Assembly (NCBI GenBank): GCA_043760535.1
Contig: JAYUOV010000087.1
Location: 1 to 5,599 of the forward strand
Source: JAZKFT01 sp043760535
Lineage (GTDB): Bacteria; Bacteroidota; Bacteroidia; Chitinophagales; Chitinophagaceae
Length of the DNA stretch: 5,599 nucleotides
Direction of reading: 5' to 3'
Shown here: positions 1 through 5,599 of the stretch, one piece after another
Position numbering within the stretch: the first letter of the stretch is position 1
Layout: each line of letters starts with the position of its first letter
The notes under the pieces: generated by a model
Databases searched by the model: none
What the model was told of the DNA's origin: nothing
The model's input: the letters and a program-made list of their open reading frames with translations, nothing else
Made by a program: the position numbers and the translations under genes

Positions 1-645
1 TGCCGCCCCTTTAGTGGCATAACCAAATTGGGTAGCAGGATAGCTAACGGGCAGCATATCTATGGCCACCTTCAAGTCTTTTATTACTTGTGCAGAAACT
101 TCCTGGTAAGTGTTTTTAGCAACATAAGACTCGTCAACTGTTTGTACTTTTAAAACTAATGGCACATCGCCATAGTACACCGCAAGGTTCATGTAAAATA
201 GCGACCGCAAAAACAACGCCTGGCCTAATAGCACTTTTTTATTTGCATCCGGTATCAGGGCAACAGTCATCTTCTCAATATTTTCTATTGCCACATTTGC
301 CCTGCCAACGCCTTTGTACAATGAACGCCACAAATCGCTAAATATGGAGGCTGATTGGTCTATGTTTGCAATCATAAAATTACCGGGACCTTCGAACTTG
401 TAATTATTATATATGTTGTCTCCAAAGCAGTCATACATAGGCAGCCCTGCATTTCCGTTAAGGTTACCGCTGTACAAAATCCTATCCTGCAGTACATCGT
501 AAATGCCATTTACACCCAATATGGCATCTTGCTCACTTTTCCAAAAACTGACTGCACCTATTTGTACTAACGAATTTCTTTCCAAAAATGTTTTAGAACA
601 ACCTGATAATAAAAAAATGGAAATAATGGTTATTAATTTTTTCAT
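1..645 (-). CDS. SusD/RagB-family glycan-binding outer-membrane lipoprotein, N-terminal part (3' end outside the window)
   Basis: Reading leftward from the ATG at 645-643 gives 215 codons, open to the window edge. The start is a lipoprotein signal peptide: MKK, a hydrophobic run, then lipobox L-S-G-C with the lipidated Cys at residue 16. SusD-family hallmarks follow in the usual order: F-L-E at 20-22, a helical segment with L-Y-K-G-V-G-R-A-N at about 109-117, G-Q-A-L-F-L-R-S-L-F-Y at 141-151, Y-Y-G-D-V-P-L-V at 157-164, E-V-S-A-Q-V-I-K-D-L at 182-191, and a final G-Y-A-T-K-G-A-A resembling the family's G-x-A-T-K-G-A-A segment. Family members are commonly 450-600 residues, so over half is missing here. 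SusD proteins sit on the cell surface as a lid on their SusC partner and bind the glycan. The start lies 5 bp past the susC stop, so the two are almost surely cotranscribed and probably translationally coupled. No acidic residues directly follow the lipidated Cys. The ligand cannot be told from this part. Confidence 0.93.
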   Translation of the reverse strand, partial: MKKLITIISIFLLSGCSKTFLERNSLVQIGAVSFWKSEQDAILGVNGIYDVLQDRILYSGNLNGNAGLPMYDCFGDNIYNNYKFEGPGNFMIANIDQSASIFSDLWRSLYKGVGRANVAIENIEKMTVALIPDANKKVLLGQALFLRSLFYMNLAVYYGDVPLVLKVQTVDESYVAKNTYQEVSAQVIKDLKVAIDMLPVSYPATQFGYATKGAA

Positions 646-650
646 ATAGT

Positions 651-3600
651 TTAGAATTTTACGTTTAAACCTAAAGTAAATACCCTGTAAAGTGGCACGT
701 TCTGATCTGTACCAGTACCTCTTGCTCTTTCGGGGTCAAAGTTTTTCATTTTAGTAAAAGTAAGCAGGTTTTGGGCACCACCATAAACCCTTAGTTTATC
801 GATACCAATTCGTTTAGTGATTCTTGCAGGAATGGCATAACCAATTTCCAATGTTTTCAATCGCAGGTAAGAAGCATCCTGCACATAAAAAGTTGAAACT
901 ACAGCATTATTAGCACCACCTAACCTTGGTAGCTTATTGGATGGGTTGGCAGGTGTCCACCTATCTTTCCAGTAAGAAAGTACATTGTTTCTATCACCTT
1001 CGAAAGGGAGCTGACCATTATCGTTAAGAATACGATCTAAACCACTTAGCCCTTCAAAAAGAATATTTATATCGAAACCCTTAAAACTTAAGCTTCCATT
1101 AAAATTATAAATTACTGTTGGGTATGGATTGCCAATAATTGTTCTGTCGGATGCATTTATTATGCCATCGGGTTTACCATCTACTCCAGAAACATCTTCG
1201 TACTGAAAGTCGCCGGGAGCAGTTCGGTTACTACCAAACTGTACAGGTGCAGCAGCTACTTCGGCAGCTGTTTGAAAAATTCCTTTAACCTTGTAACCAT
1301 AATAGGCATTAAATGGTTGGCCTATGGTAACTATACTCTGAGCTCCAATGGTTTGGATACCCTTGGGACCCAGCCCGGTAACTTTATTATCGGCAAACTT
1401 ACTTACGCTACCACCAATACTATAATTCCACGCCTTTATTTTTCCTCTATAATTAAGGGCTATTTCTATTCCCTTGTTAACCATGTCGGCCGCATTTTGC
1501 GCAGCGAGGTTGGTAACGCCAATTGTAGAAGGTATAGGGAAGTTTCCATACAGCAAATCAAAACTCCGGCGGTTAAAATAATCGGCCGTAAGTGTAAGGC
1601 TATTGCGGAAGAAGCTGGCATCTAAGCCTATGTCGTACTGCTCCACAGTTTCCCATTTAATAGTGGGGTTTGCCAAATTTGTAATGGCCACTGCACCTAC
1701 TATGGTATTGCCCAAAAAGTAATCAAGGCCAGAATTATAGGTTTGGTCGAAGATGTAATTACCAATATTATCGTTACCAGTAATACCCCAGCTGCCTCTC
1801 AGTTTCAAGTCGGAAATCCATTTGTATTTAGCCATAAATTTTTCTTCACTTACCCGCCATCCGGCAGATGCAGATGGGAAAGTACCATAACGCTTATCGG
1901 CTCCAAATTTTGATGAGCCGTCTCTTCTTACATTCGCCTCTAAGAGGTACTTACCATTAAAGCTATAATTTACCCTTGCAAAAAATGATTGAACAGCCTC
2001 TTCCGAAGCGCCTCCTGTAACATTTGGTTCAAGCACACCACCTCCGTTAAACTCCTGTATGCCGTTTGAAGGAAATGCTTTCAGGGAGCCTGCAAAACCA
2101 TCGTTTCTGTTATAAATTAAAGAGTGACCAAGTAAAACACTAAGGTCGTGCTTGTCGTTAAATTTGTGATCGTATCTCAACAAATTTTCGTTAAGTAACC
2201 TGTAATTAAATGTGGTGCTATTGTTAAGTACGTTCACCAAACTTTGGCCTACAATATTTCCTGCCCAGTCGTAGGTATTATTGGTAGGGTTAAAATCCGA
2301 CGAATTGCTGTTGTAAATATTTACACTACCACTTGTTTCGAACGATAAATGTTTAGTAAAATCAACCTTTACACCAAAGCGATCTGCAATATTAATTTCA
2401 TCATTAGAGTTGTCGCCAATAAAACCCCTTCTTACTGGGTGGGTAATAGGGAAACTTGGATTAACCAATAGGTAAGAACCATCTACAATTCCGTATTCTC
2501 CATTAGAATAATAAGCAGGTACAGTAGGAGCCGATCGCTGGAATTGATTAATAATGCCAGTTTCGCCGGTGATAGCTCCAGCACCACCTGTTGGCCCTTT
2601 AAACTGAGACCAATATGCATTGGTTACATTAGAAATGGTAAGCCAGTCTTTTACTTTAGAATTAAGGTTGAGGCTCAGGGTAAACCTATCCGATTTAAAC
2701 TTGCCCCTAACCACCGCATCCTGCCCCAAATAATTCAATGAAGCACGGTAAGTAGTTTTATCGTTGCCGCCAGAAAAAGCTAAGTAATGATTTTGGATAG
2801 GAGCGGATACTAATATTTCGTTTGCCCAATTGGTATTGGCATACCTGTCGGGGTTAGAGCCATCAACGATTGATTGAATGCTGGCGGCAGAGTACCGGAT
2901 TGGTGCATTTGCCCCATTAACATTAATATCTCTCTCATTTTTAAGTGTGGCATAATTAACAGCGTCTAAATACTCAGGCACCACGGTTACTTCTTGCATA
3001 CCAAGGTATCCGTTGTAGATAACACTCATCGATCCACTTTTTCCCTTTTTTGTGTTTACTACAATTACACCATTGGCACCTCTAGCACCGTAAATGGCAC
3101 TGGCCGAGGCGTCTTTTAATACCGATACAGATTCAATGTCGGAAGGTGCCAGATTGTTAAATGCATCTAAGCCTGTGTATTGAATATTATCAATTACCAC
3201 AAGCGGTGCACTATTACCAAAAGTGCCAATACCTCTAATAACAACGCTAGACGCATCGGCACCTGGCAAACCACTACCCTGTGTAAGCTGCACACCCGAA
3301 AATTTACCATACATTAACTGGCCAGCATTAGAAACGGGTTGGTTTACGGCATCATCGAACTTAACTGTTTGCGTGGCTCCTGTCTGATTTACTTTTTTCT
3401 GCACCCCATAACCAACCACAACTACATCTTGCAAGGCAGAAACAACAGGTTCTAGCTTTATTTCTATAGCAGATAAACCGTCCCACCTATATGTAAAGTT
3501 TTTAAACCCAACACCACTAAAATTAAGTACTGGTTTGCTGCTGGATACAACTAAACTAAAAAAACCCTTTTTGTCTGTTTTGGTTCCTTTTCCAGAACCT

Positions 3601-3761
3601 TGAACAGTTACCGAAACATCAGAAACAGGACTACCGACTTCGGAATTAACAACAGTACCACTTACAGTAACTGTTTGTGAAAATGTGGCGAGGCTTACTA
3701 ATAGCAAAAAGCTAAGTAAGCCACCATAAAATAGCAGTTTTCGTTTTAGTACAAGCATCAT
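651..3761 (-). CDS. SusC/RagA-family TonB-linked outer-membrane transporter
   Basis: A complete 1036-residue protein, normal length for the family. Residues 1-28 form a signal peptide (K-R-K, hydrophobic core, likely cut near A-T-F-S/Q-T). A carboxypeptidase-regulatory-like beta-sandwich spans about 31-105. A TonB-box-like D-V-V-V-V-G-Y-G lies at 112-119, followed by the plug to about 243, with the SusC signature V-L-K-D-A-S-A-S-A-I-Y-G-A-R-G at 214-228. The barrel has typical segments L-K-L-R-G-S-W-G-I-T-G-N at about 651-662, an Asp-rich P-G-D-F-Q-Y-E-D-V-S-G-V-D-G stretch near 848, and Y-V-Q-D-A-S-Y-L-R-L-K near 958. It ends in V-K-F, the terminal Phe expected for barrel insertion. There is no N-terminal STN signalling domain, so it is unlikely to signal directly to an anti-sigma factor. 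The expected role is TonB/ExbBD-powered import of oligosaccharides with the adjacent SusD. Two tandem ATGs (3761, 3758) open the frame after a run of A; the first was taken. The usual plug motif V-I-D-G-V-P reads V-I-D-N-I-Q at 189-194. Confidence 0.96.
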   Translation of the reverse strand: MMLVLKRKLLFYGGLLSFLLLVSLATFSQTVTVSGTVVNSEVGSPVSDVSVTVQGSGKGTKTDKKGFFSLVVSSSKPVLNFSGVGFKNFTYRWDGLSAIEIKLEPVVSALQDVVVVGYGVQKKVNQTGATQTVKFDDAVNQPVSNAGQLMYGKFSGVQLTQGSGLPGADASSVVIRGIGTFGNSAPLVVIDNIQYTGLDAFNNLAPSDIESVSVLKDASASAIYGARGANGVIVVNTKKGKSGSMSVIYNGYLGMQEVTVVPEYLDAVNYATLKNERDINVNGANAPIRYSAASIQSIVDGSNPDRYANTNWANEILVSAPIQNHYLAFSGGNDKTTYRASLNYLGQDAVVRGKFKSDRFTLSLNLNSKVKDWLTISNVTNAYWSQFKGPTGGAGAITGETGIINQFQRSAPTVPAYYSNGEYGIVDGSYLLVNPSFPITHPVRRGFIGDNSNDEINIADRFGVKVDFTKHLSFETSGSVNIYNSNSSDFNPTNNTYDWAGNIVGQSLVNVLNNSTTFNYRLLNENLLRYDHKFNDKHDLSVLLGHSLIYNRNDGFAGSLKAFPSNGIQEFNGGGVLEPNVTGGASEEAVQSFFARVNYSFNGKYLLEANVRRDGSSKFGADKRYGTFPSASAGWRVSEEKFMAKYKWISDLKLRGSWGITGNDNIGNYIFDQTYNSGLDYFLGNTIVGAVAITNLANPTIKWETVEQYDIGLDASFFRNSLTLTADYFNRRSFDLLYGNFPIPSTIGVTNLAAQNAADMVNKGIEIALNYRGKIKAWNYSIGGSVSKFADNKVTGLGPKGIQTIGAQSIVTIGQPFNAYYGYKVKGIFQTAAEVAAAPVQFGSNRTAPGDFQYEDVSGVDGKPDGIINASDRTIIGNPYPTVIYNFNGSLSFKGFDINILFEGLSGLDRILNDNGQLPFEGDRNNVLSYWKDRWTPANPSNKLPRLGGANNAVVSTFYVQDASYLRLKTLEIGYAIPARITKRIGIDKLRVYGGAQNLLTFTKMKNFDPERARGTGTDQNVPLYRVFTLGLNVKF

Positions 3762-3797
3762 TTTTTTTGATTTTAATTTAAAAAACTAAGTAACGTA

Positions 3798-3832
3798 CTA
3801 AAATAAACTAGTGGGTAAATTAGTAAACCAAA
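3798..3832 (-). promoter_or_regulatory. Weak candidate Bacteroidota promoter for susC
   Basis: On the minus strand TTTG (3832-3829) is followed after 23 nt by TATTTTAG (3805-3798). The latter differs at one position from the phylum's -7 consensus TAnnTTTG, and TTTG matches the -33 element. The spacing is longer than the roughly 19 nt usual in Bacteroides, though wider spacing has been described in Flavobacteria. The position would give a leader of about 30 nt before the susC ATG. In such AT-rich DNA a match of this quality can occur by chance. Confidence 0.2.
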
Positions 3833-3873
3833 AAAACGGGGTATTTAGTTCAATCGGTATTGATTGTTTACTA
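3821..3873. repeat. Spaced 8-bp perfect inverted repeat TAGTAAAC / GTTTACTA
   Basis: TAGTAAAC at 3821-3828 is the exact reverse complement of GTTTACTA at 3866-3873, with 37 bp between the arms. A related GTAAAT lies at 3815-3820, giving a GTAAAY direct pair 8 bp apart beside the left arm. The repeat overlaps the promoter-like element upstream of susC, so it could be a pair of half-sites for a regulator. The AT-rich composition makes chance a real alternative. Confidence 0.35.
3851..3866. repeat. Short perfect dyad CAATC-N6-GATTG
   Basis: CAATC (3851-3855) and GATTG (3862-3866) are exact reverse complements around the 6-bp centre GGTATT. The dyad lies about 90 bp upstream of the susC ATG, on the distal side of the candidate promoter. 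It is compatible with an operator for a dimeric regulator, but the arms are only 5 bp. Confidence 0.3.
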
Positions 3874-3884
3874 TAAAAAATAGT
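3870..3884. repeat. Short perfect dyad ACTAT-A5-ATAGT
   Basis: ACTAT (3870-3874) and ATAGT (3880-3884) are exact reverse complements separated by five A. On the minus strand the loop is five T. The dyad begins 3 bp beyond the CAATC/GATTG dyad, so two dyads stand side by side upstream of susC. The stem is too AT-rich to be a convincing terminator, so an operator or a chance match is more likely. Confidence 0.3.
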
Positions 3885-3973
3885 CCATTTCTTTTTCAAA
3901 ATTTTCTTTGCAGCAATTTTACTAGCCCAACATCCATCCACTATAATATTTCTGTTAAAGCTAAAATTCACTT

Positions 3974-3993
3974 ACCAAATGGCGTTGTTTGGT
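3974..3993 (-). other. Dyad downstream of the sulfatase: ACCAAA-N8-TTTGGT
   Basis: On the minus strand ACCAAA (3993-3988) pairs exactly with TTTGGT (3979-3974) around an 8-nt loop, beginning about 28 nt after the sulfatase stop. The location suits a 3'-end hairpin or a partial terminator separating the sulfatase from susC. The sequence after it (AAGTGAATTTTAG) has no proper T tract, so it is not called an intrinsic terminator. It could also be a protein-binding site. Confidence 0.3.
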
Positions 3994-4021
3994 CTATTTA
4001 TTCATCTTGCCCTTTAGATAT

Positions 4022-5518
4022 TTATTGGGTACTTGGCTTATAGCCAGGGTTTTTATTAGGTAGCAGTGCAGCAGTTTTTTTAAGCCAGATAAACAAATGC
4101 AGTTTCATTCTTTTAGCTGTTTGGATATGGGTATTGGCTAAGTTATGTTTTTCACCTACATCCTTTACTACATCGTAAAGTTCCAAAGAGGCATCTTCAT
4201 AATTATAGATGAGTTTATAATTCCCTTCACGTATGGCAGAACCTGGTTTGCCACCCTGATTACTGTAATGCGGATAATGCCAATACAATTTTCGGTTTTG
4301 GTTTGCCTTTGGTTTGGCTAACAACAGAAAAATATTTTCGCCGTCTAGGCTTGTATCTTTTTGAAACCTATTGCTGATAGCATTCGCAATGGTGGGATAA
4401 AGGTCGGCAGTTGTTACAGGCATATCAGAAGCCGACCCTGCAATAATTTTACCTTTCCAAAATAGGATTAATGGCACTCGGATACCACCTTCATACAACC
4501 AACCTTTACCAGCCCTTAACGGCCTATTTGTTGTGGGGCTTCCTTCCGCTGTGCTTAAACCGCCATTATCAGAGGTAAAAATTACCAATGTATTATCATC
4601 AATACCAGATTGCTTCAGTTTTTCTAATAGTCTGCCAATGTTCCAATCCATATTTTCTATCATGGCTGCATATACAGGGTTGTCCTGCACCAGTCTTCTT
4701 TTCCAATCTTTTTCATGCTTCATCCAATCTTCATCCTTTGCAAACCGGTCATTGGCATTTATATCTTTTGTCTTTTGCTTTGCTACATATTTTTTTATTA
4801 ATGTTGCCGGTGCCTGCAAAGGATTGTGTACAGCATACAAAGAATACATTAAAAAGAATGGAGATTTTTTATTCCGCTCTATAAACGAAATACATTCATC
4901 CGTTAACCTATCTGTGAGGTATTCACCAGCAGGCCCGTCACTTAATTTTGGGTTTTTATATGGGGTAAAAAAGCCACCAGTGCTGTCATTTACCCTTCCA
5001 GATGGACTGCCTTTGCTCCATCCAGCCACATTTGTTTCAAAGCCCTGATTATTGGGCCAATACTTTTCTTCTTCTCCTAAATGCCATTTACCTGCGAAAA
5101 AAGTTTTATAGTTGTGCTGTACTGCAAATTCGCTGATTGTTTTTTCTTCCAATGCTAATTGGTATGCGGTAGGCTGTGCTAATAATTTTTCGTAGGGCAT
5201 GGCTTTACCATTGTCCTGCCTTCCCCGTATCCAATCGGTAACACCAGTTTTTACCGGATACTTTCCTGTCATCATACTGGCACGGGTGGGGCTGCATACA
5301 GGGCAGGTAGCATACCCTTGTGTAAAACGAATGCCGTTTAAGGCCAGTTTATCAAGGTTTGGAGTTTCGTTGAAAGTACTTCCATACGAGCTTAAATCGG
5401 CCCACCCAAGGTCATCGGCCAGAATAACAATAATATTCGGCCGGTTATTTTTTTTTTGCGCTTTTGCTGTTAAAAAAAAAAGTAAGCAAGAGATGGAAAC
5501 AATAAAATATTTGAACAT
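4022..5518 (-). CDS. Secreted S1-family (formylglycine-dependent) sulfatase
   Basis: A complete 498-residue protein, typical length for the family. Residues 1-20 are a signal peptide with likely cleavage at A-K-A/Q, pointing to the periplasm or beyond. The mature part opens with R-P-N-I-I-V-I-L-A-D-D-L-G, whose D35 and D36 are the expected metal ligands. The signature P-V-C-S-P-T-R-A-S-M-M-T-G (73-85) supplies Cys75, which must be oxidised to formylglycine, and Arg79. Other expected active-site residues are K144 and H146 (G-K-W-H), H231 (V-H-N-P), D317-N318 (S-D-N-G-G) and K338 (R-A-G-K-G). A C-terminal subdomain carries H-Y-P-H-Y (414-418) and I-R-E-G-N-Y-K-L-I (429-437). The enzyme hydrolyses sulfate esters, most likely on a glycan given the SusC/SusD genes downstream. 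The look is closest to arylsulfatase-A-like S1 groups, but the subfamily and regiospecificity cannot be assigned by eye. The first ATG is chosen because it gives the full signal peptide. The gene starts 22 bp after an FGE-like gene. Confidence 0.95.
   Translation of the reverse strand: MFKYFIVSISCLLFFLTAKAQKKNNRPNIIVILADDLGWADLSSYGSTFNETPNLDKLALNGIRFTQGYATCPVCSPTRASMMTGKYPVKTGVTDWIRGRQDNGKAMPYEKLLAQPTAYQLALEEKTISEFAVQHNYKTFFAGKWHLGEEEKYWPNNQGFETNVAGWSKGSPSGRVNDSTGGFFTPYKNPKLSDGPAGEYLTDRLTDECISFIERNKKSPFFLMYSLYAVHNPLQAPATLIKKYVAKQKTKDINANDRFAKDEDWMKHEKDWKRRLVQDNPVYAAMIENMDWNIGRLLEKLKQSGIDDNTLVIFTSDNGGLSTAEGSPTTNRPLRAGKGWLYEGGIRVPLILFWKGKIIAGSASDMPVTTADLYPTIANAISNRFQKDTSLDGENIFLLLAKPKANQNRKLYWHYPHYSNQGGKPGSAIREGNYKLIYNYEDASLELYDVVKDVGEKHNLANTHIQTAKRMKLHLFIWLKKTAALLPNKNPGYKPSTQ
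5448..5481 (-). repeat. Two complementary 10-nt homopolymers in the sulfatase signal-peptide codons
   Basis: On the coding strand a run of ten T (5481-5472, codons 13-16, within L-F-F-L) is followed after 14 nt by a run of ten A (5457-5448, codons 21-24, Q-K-K-N). Both runs are exactly in frame with an intact sulfatase in this copy. They are perfect complements, so the transcript could form a 10-bp A-U stem with a 14-nt loop. Runs this long are prone to slippage, and a one-base change in either would shift the frame before residue 25. Confidence 0.8.
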
Positions 5519-5540
5519 GTATTAGGGTTGTAAGAGAAAA

Positions 5541-5599
5541 TTATTTTTGTTTTACATCCTTTACACATCTGAAACCTGTATGTTCCAAACCTGTGTCGG
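5541..5599 (-). CDS. 3' end of a probable formylglycine-generating enzyme (SUMF1/FGE-fold) family protein
   Basis: Only the last 19 complete codons and the stop lie in the window, reading D-T-G-L-E-H-T-G-F-R-C-V-K-D-V-K-Q-K then TAA (stop at 5543-5541). The x-G-F-R-C-x tail within about ten residues of the C-terminus is characteristic of the FGE-sulfatase (SUMF1) fold; human SUMF1 also ends with a G-F-R-C segment. FGE oxidises the signature cysteine of sulfatases to formylglycine. The gap to the sulfatase ATG is 22 bp on the same strand with no terminator, so the two are probably cotranscribed, and that context strengthens the call. Other proteins sharing the fold (EgtB- or PvdO-like, GldJ/GldK-like lipoproteins, or catalytically dead homologues common near Bacteroidota sulfatases) could end the same way. 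The active-site part is outside the window. The other two minus-strand frames give no comparable motif. Confidence 0.65.
   Translation of the reverse strand, partial: DTGLEHTGFRCVKDVKQK

Larger units (their letters stand above)
3762..4021 (-). promoter_or_regulatory. 260-bp non-coding gap between the sulfatase and susC (probable susC leader or promoter region)
   Basis: No ORF of meaningful length is present on either strand, and the stretch is strongly AT-rich. It separates the sulfatase stop from the susC start by far more than the other gaps here (22 bp and 5 bp). That suggests susC-susD has its own promoter or a processed or attenuated leader. It contains several short perfect dyads, listed separately, and a weak Bacteroidota-like promoter match. 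The 20 bases before the susC ATG are almost all A and T with no Shine-Dalgarno, as is common in this phylum. No riboswitch or tRNA fold was recognised. The regulatory role is inferred from spacing and composition only. Confidence 0.5.

Noticed and set aside
159..570. Plus-strand open frames of 60 and 71 codons
   Set aside because: They are antisense to the SusD reading frame, which has a lipobox and family motifs throughout.
1272..1625. A 117-codon plus-strand open frame opposite susC, plus a 65-codon one at 2544-2741
   Set aside because: Both are antisense to conserved barrel segments of the transporter and show no domain.
3431..3761. An N-terminal STN signalling domain in SusC that would point to ECF-sigma/anti-sigma control
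   Set aside because: After the signal peptide the sequence goes straight into the carboxypeptidase-regulatory-like domain and the TonB-box region, leaving no room for an STN domain.
3881..3900. A second promoter candidate, TTTG (3900-3897) with TATTTTTT starting at 3882 on the minus strand
   Set aside because: The spacer is only 14 nt, too short for the known Bacteroidota -33/-7 arrangement, and the T run makes a chance match likely.
3908..3916. Small palindrome TTGC-A-GCAA in the gap upstream of susC
   Set aside because: The 4-bp arms are too short to separate from chance without comparative data.
3974..3993. Intrinsic terminator after the sulfatase
   Set aside because: The hairpin stem is only 6 bp and no T-rich run follows, so it is kept as a dyad and not called a terminator.
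4533..5048. A 171-codon plus-strand open frame opposite the sulfatase, with a 98-codon frame overlapping it
   Set aside because: Both lie wholly antisense to a well-conserved sulfatase, have low-complexity Ser/Phe/Leu-rich translations and show no recognisable motif. They are shadow frames of the real gene.
5199..5525. A 108-codon plus-strand open frame
   Set aside because: It is antisense to the sulfatase catalytic motifs and signal peptide, so it is a shadow frame.

Overview
The window looks like a piece of a polysaccharide utilisation locus (PUL) from a Bacteroidota bacterium. The evidence is a SusC-type TonB-dependent transporter followed 5 bp later by a SusD-type lipoprotein, AT-rich spacers, and no Shine-Dalgarno sequence ahead of any start. 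The organism cannot be named from the sequence. The protein style would fit an aerobic environmental lineage such as Chitinophagaceae or Sphingobacteriaceae, but that is an impression only.

All supported genes lie on the minus strand, so transcription runs from the right edge to the left edge. In order they are: (1) at 5541-5599, the last 19 codons of a gene ending in a T-G-F-R-C tail, probably a formylglycine-generating enzyme (FGE/SUMF1) family protein; (2) at 4022-5518, after a 22-bp gap, a complete secreted S1-type sulfatase of 498 residues with an intact Cys-type formylglycine motif; (3) at 3762-4021, a 260-bp non-coding gap with several small dyads and a weak promoter-like element; (4) at 651-3761, a complete SusC-like outer-membrane transporter of 1036 residues; (5) at 1-645, the first 215 codons of the SusD-like glycan-binding lipoprotein, which continues past the left edge.

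The likely joint role is use of a sulfated glycan or sulfate ester. The SUMF1-type protein may oxidise the active-site cysteine of the sulfatase to formylglycine, the exported sulfatase would remove sulfate groups, and the SusC/SusD pair would capture and import the product. The substrate cannot be determined because no glycoside hydrolase, lyase or regulator lies inside the window. No RNA gene, mobile element, CRISPR array or attachment site was seen. Nothing here clearly amounts to an undescribed system. The points most worth a second look are the FGE-like tail next to the sulfatase, a pair of complementary 10-nt homopolymers in the sulfatase signal-peptide codons, and the dyad cluster upstream of susC.
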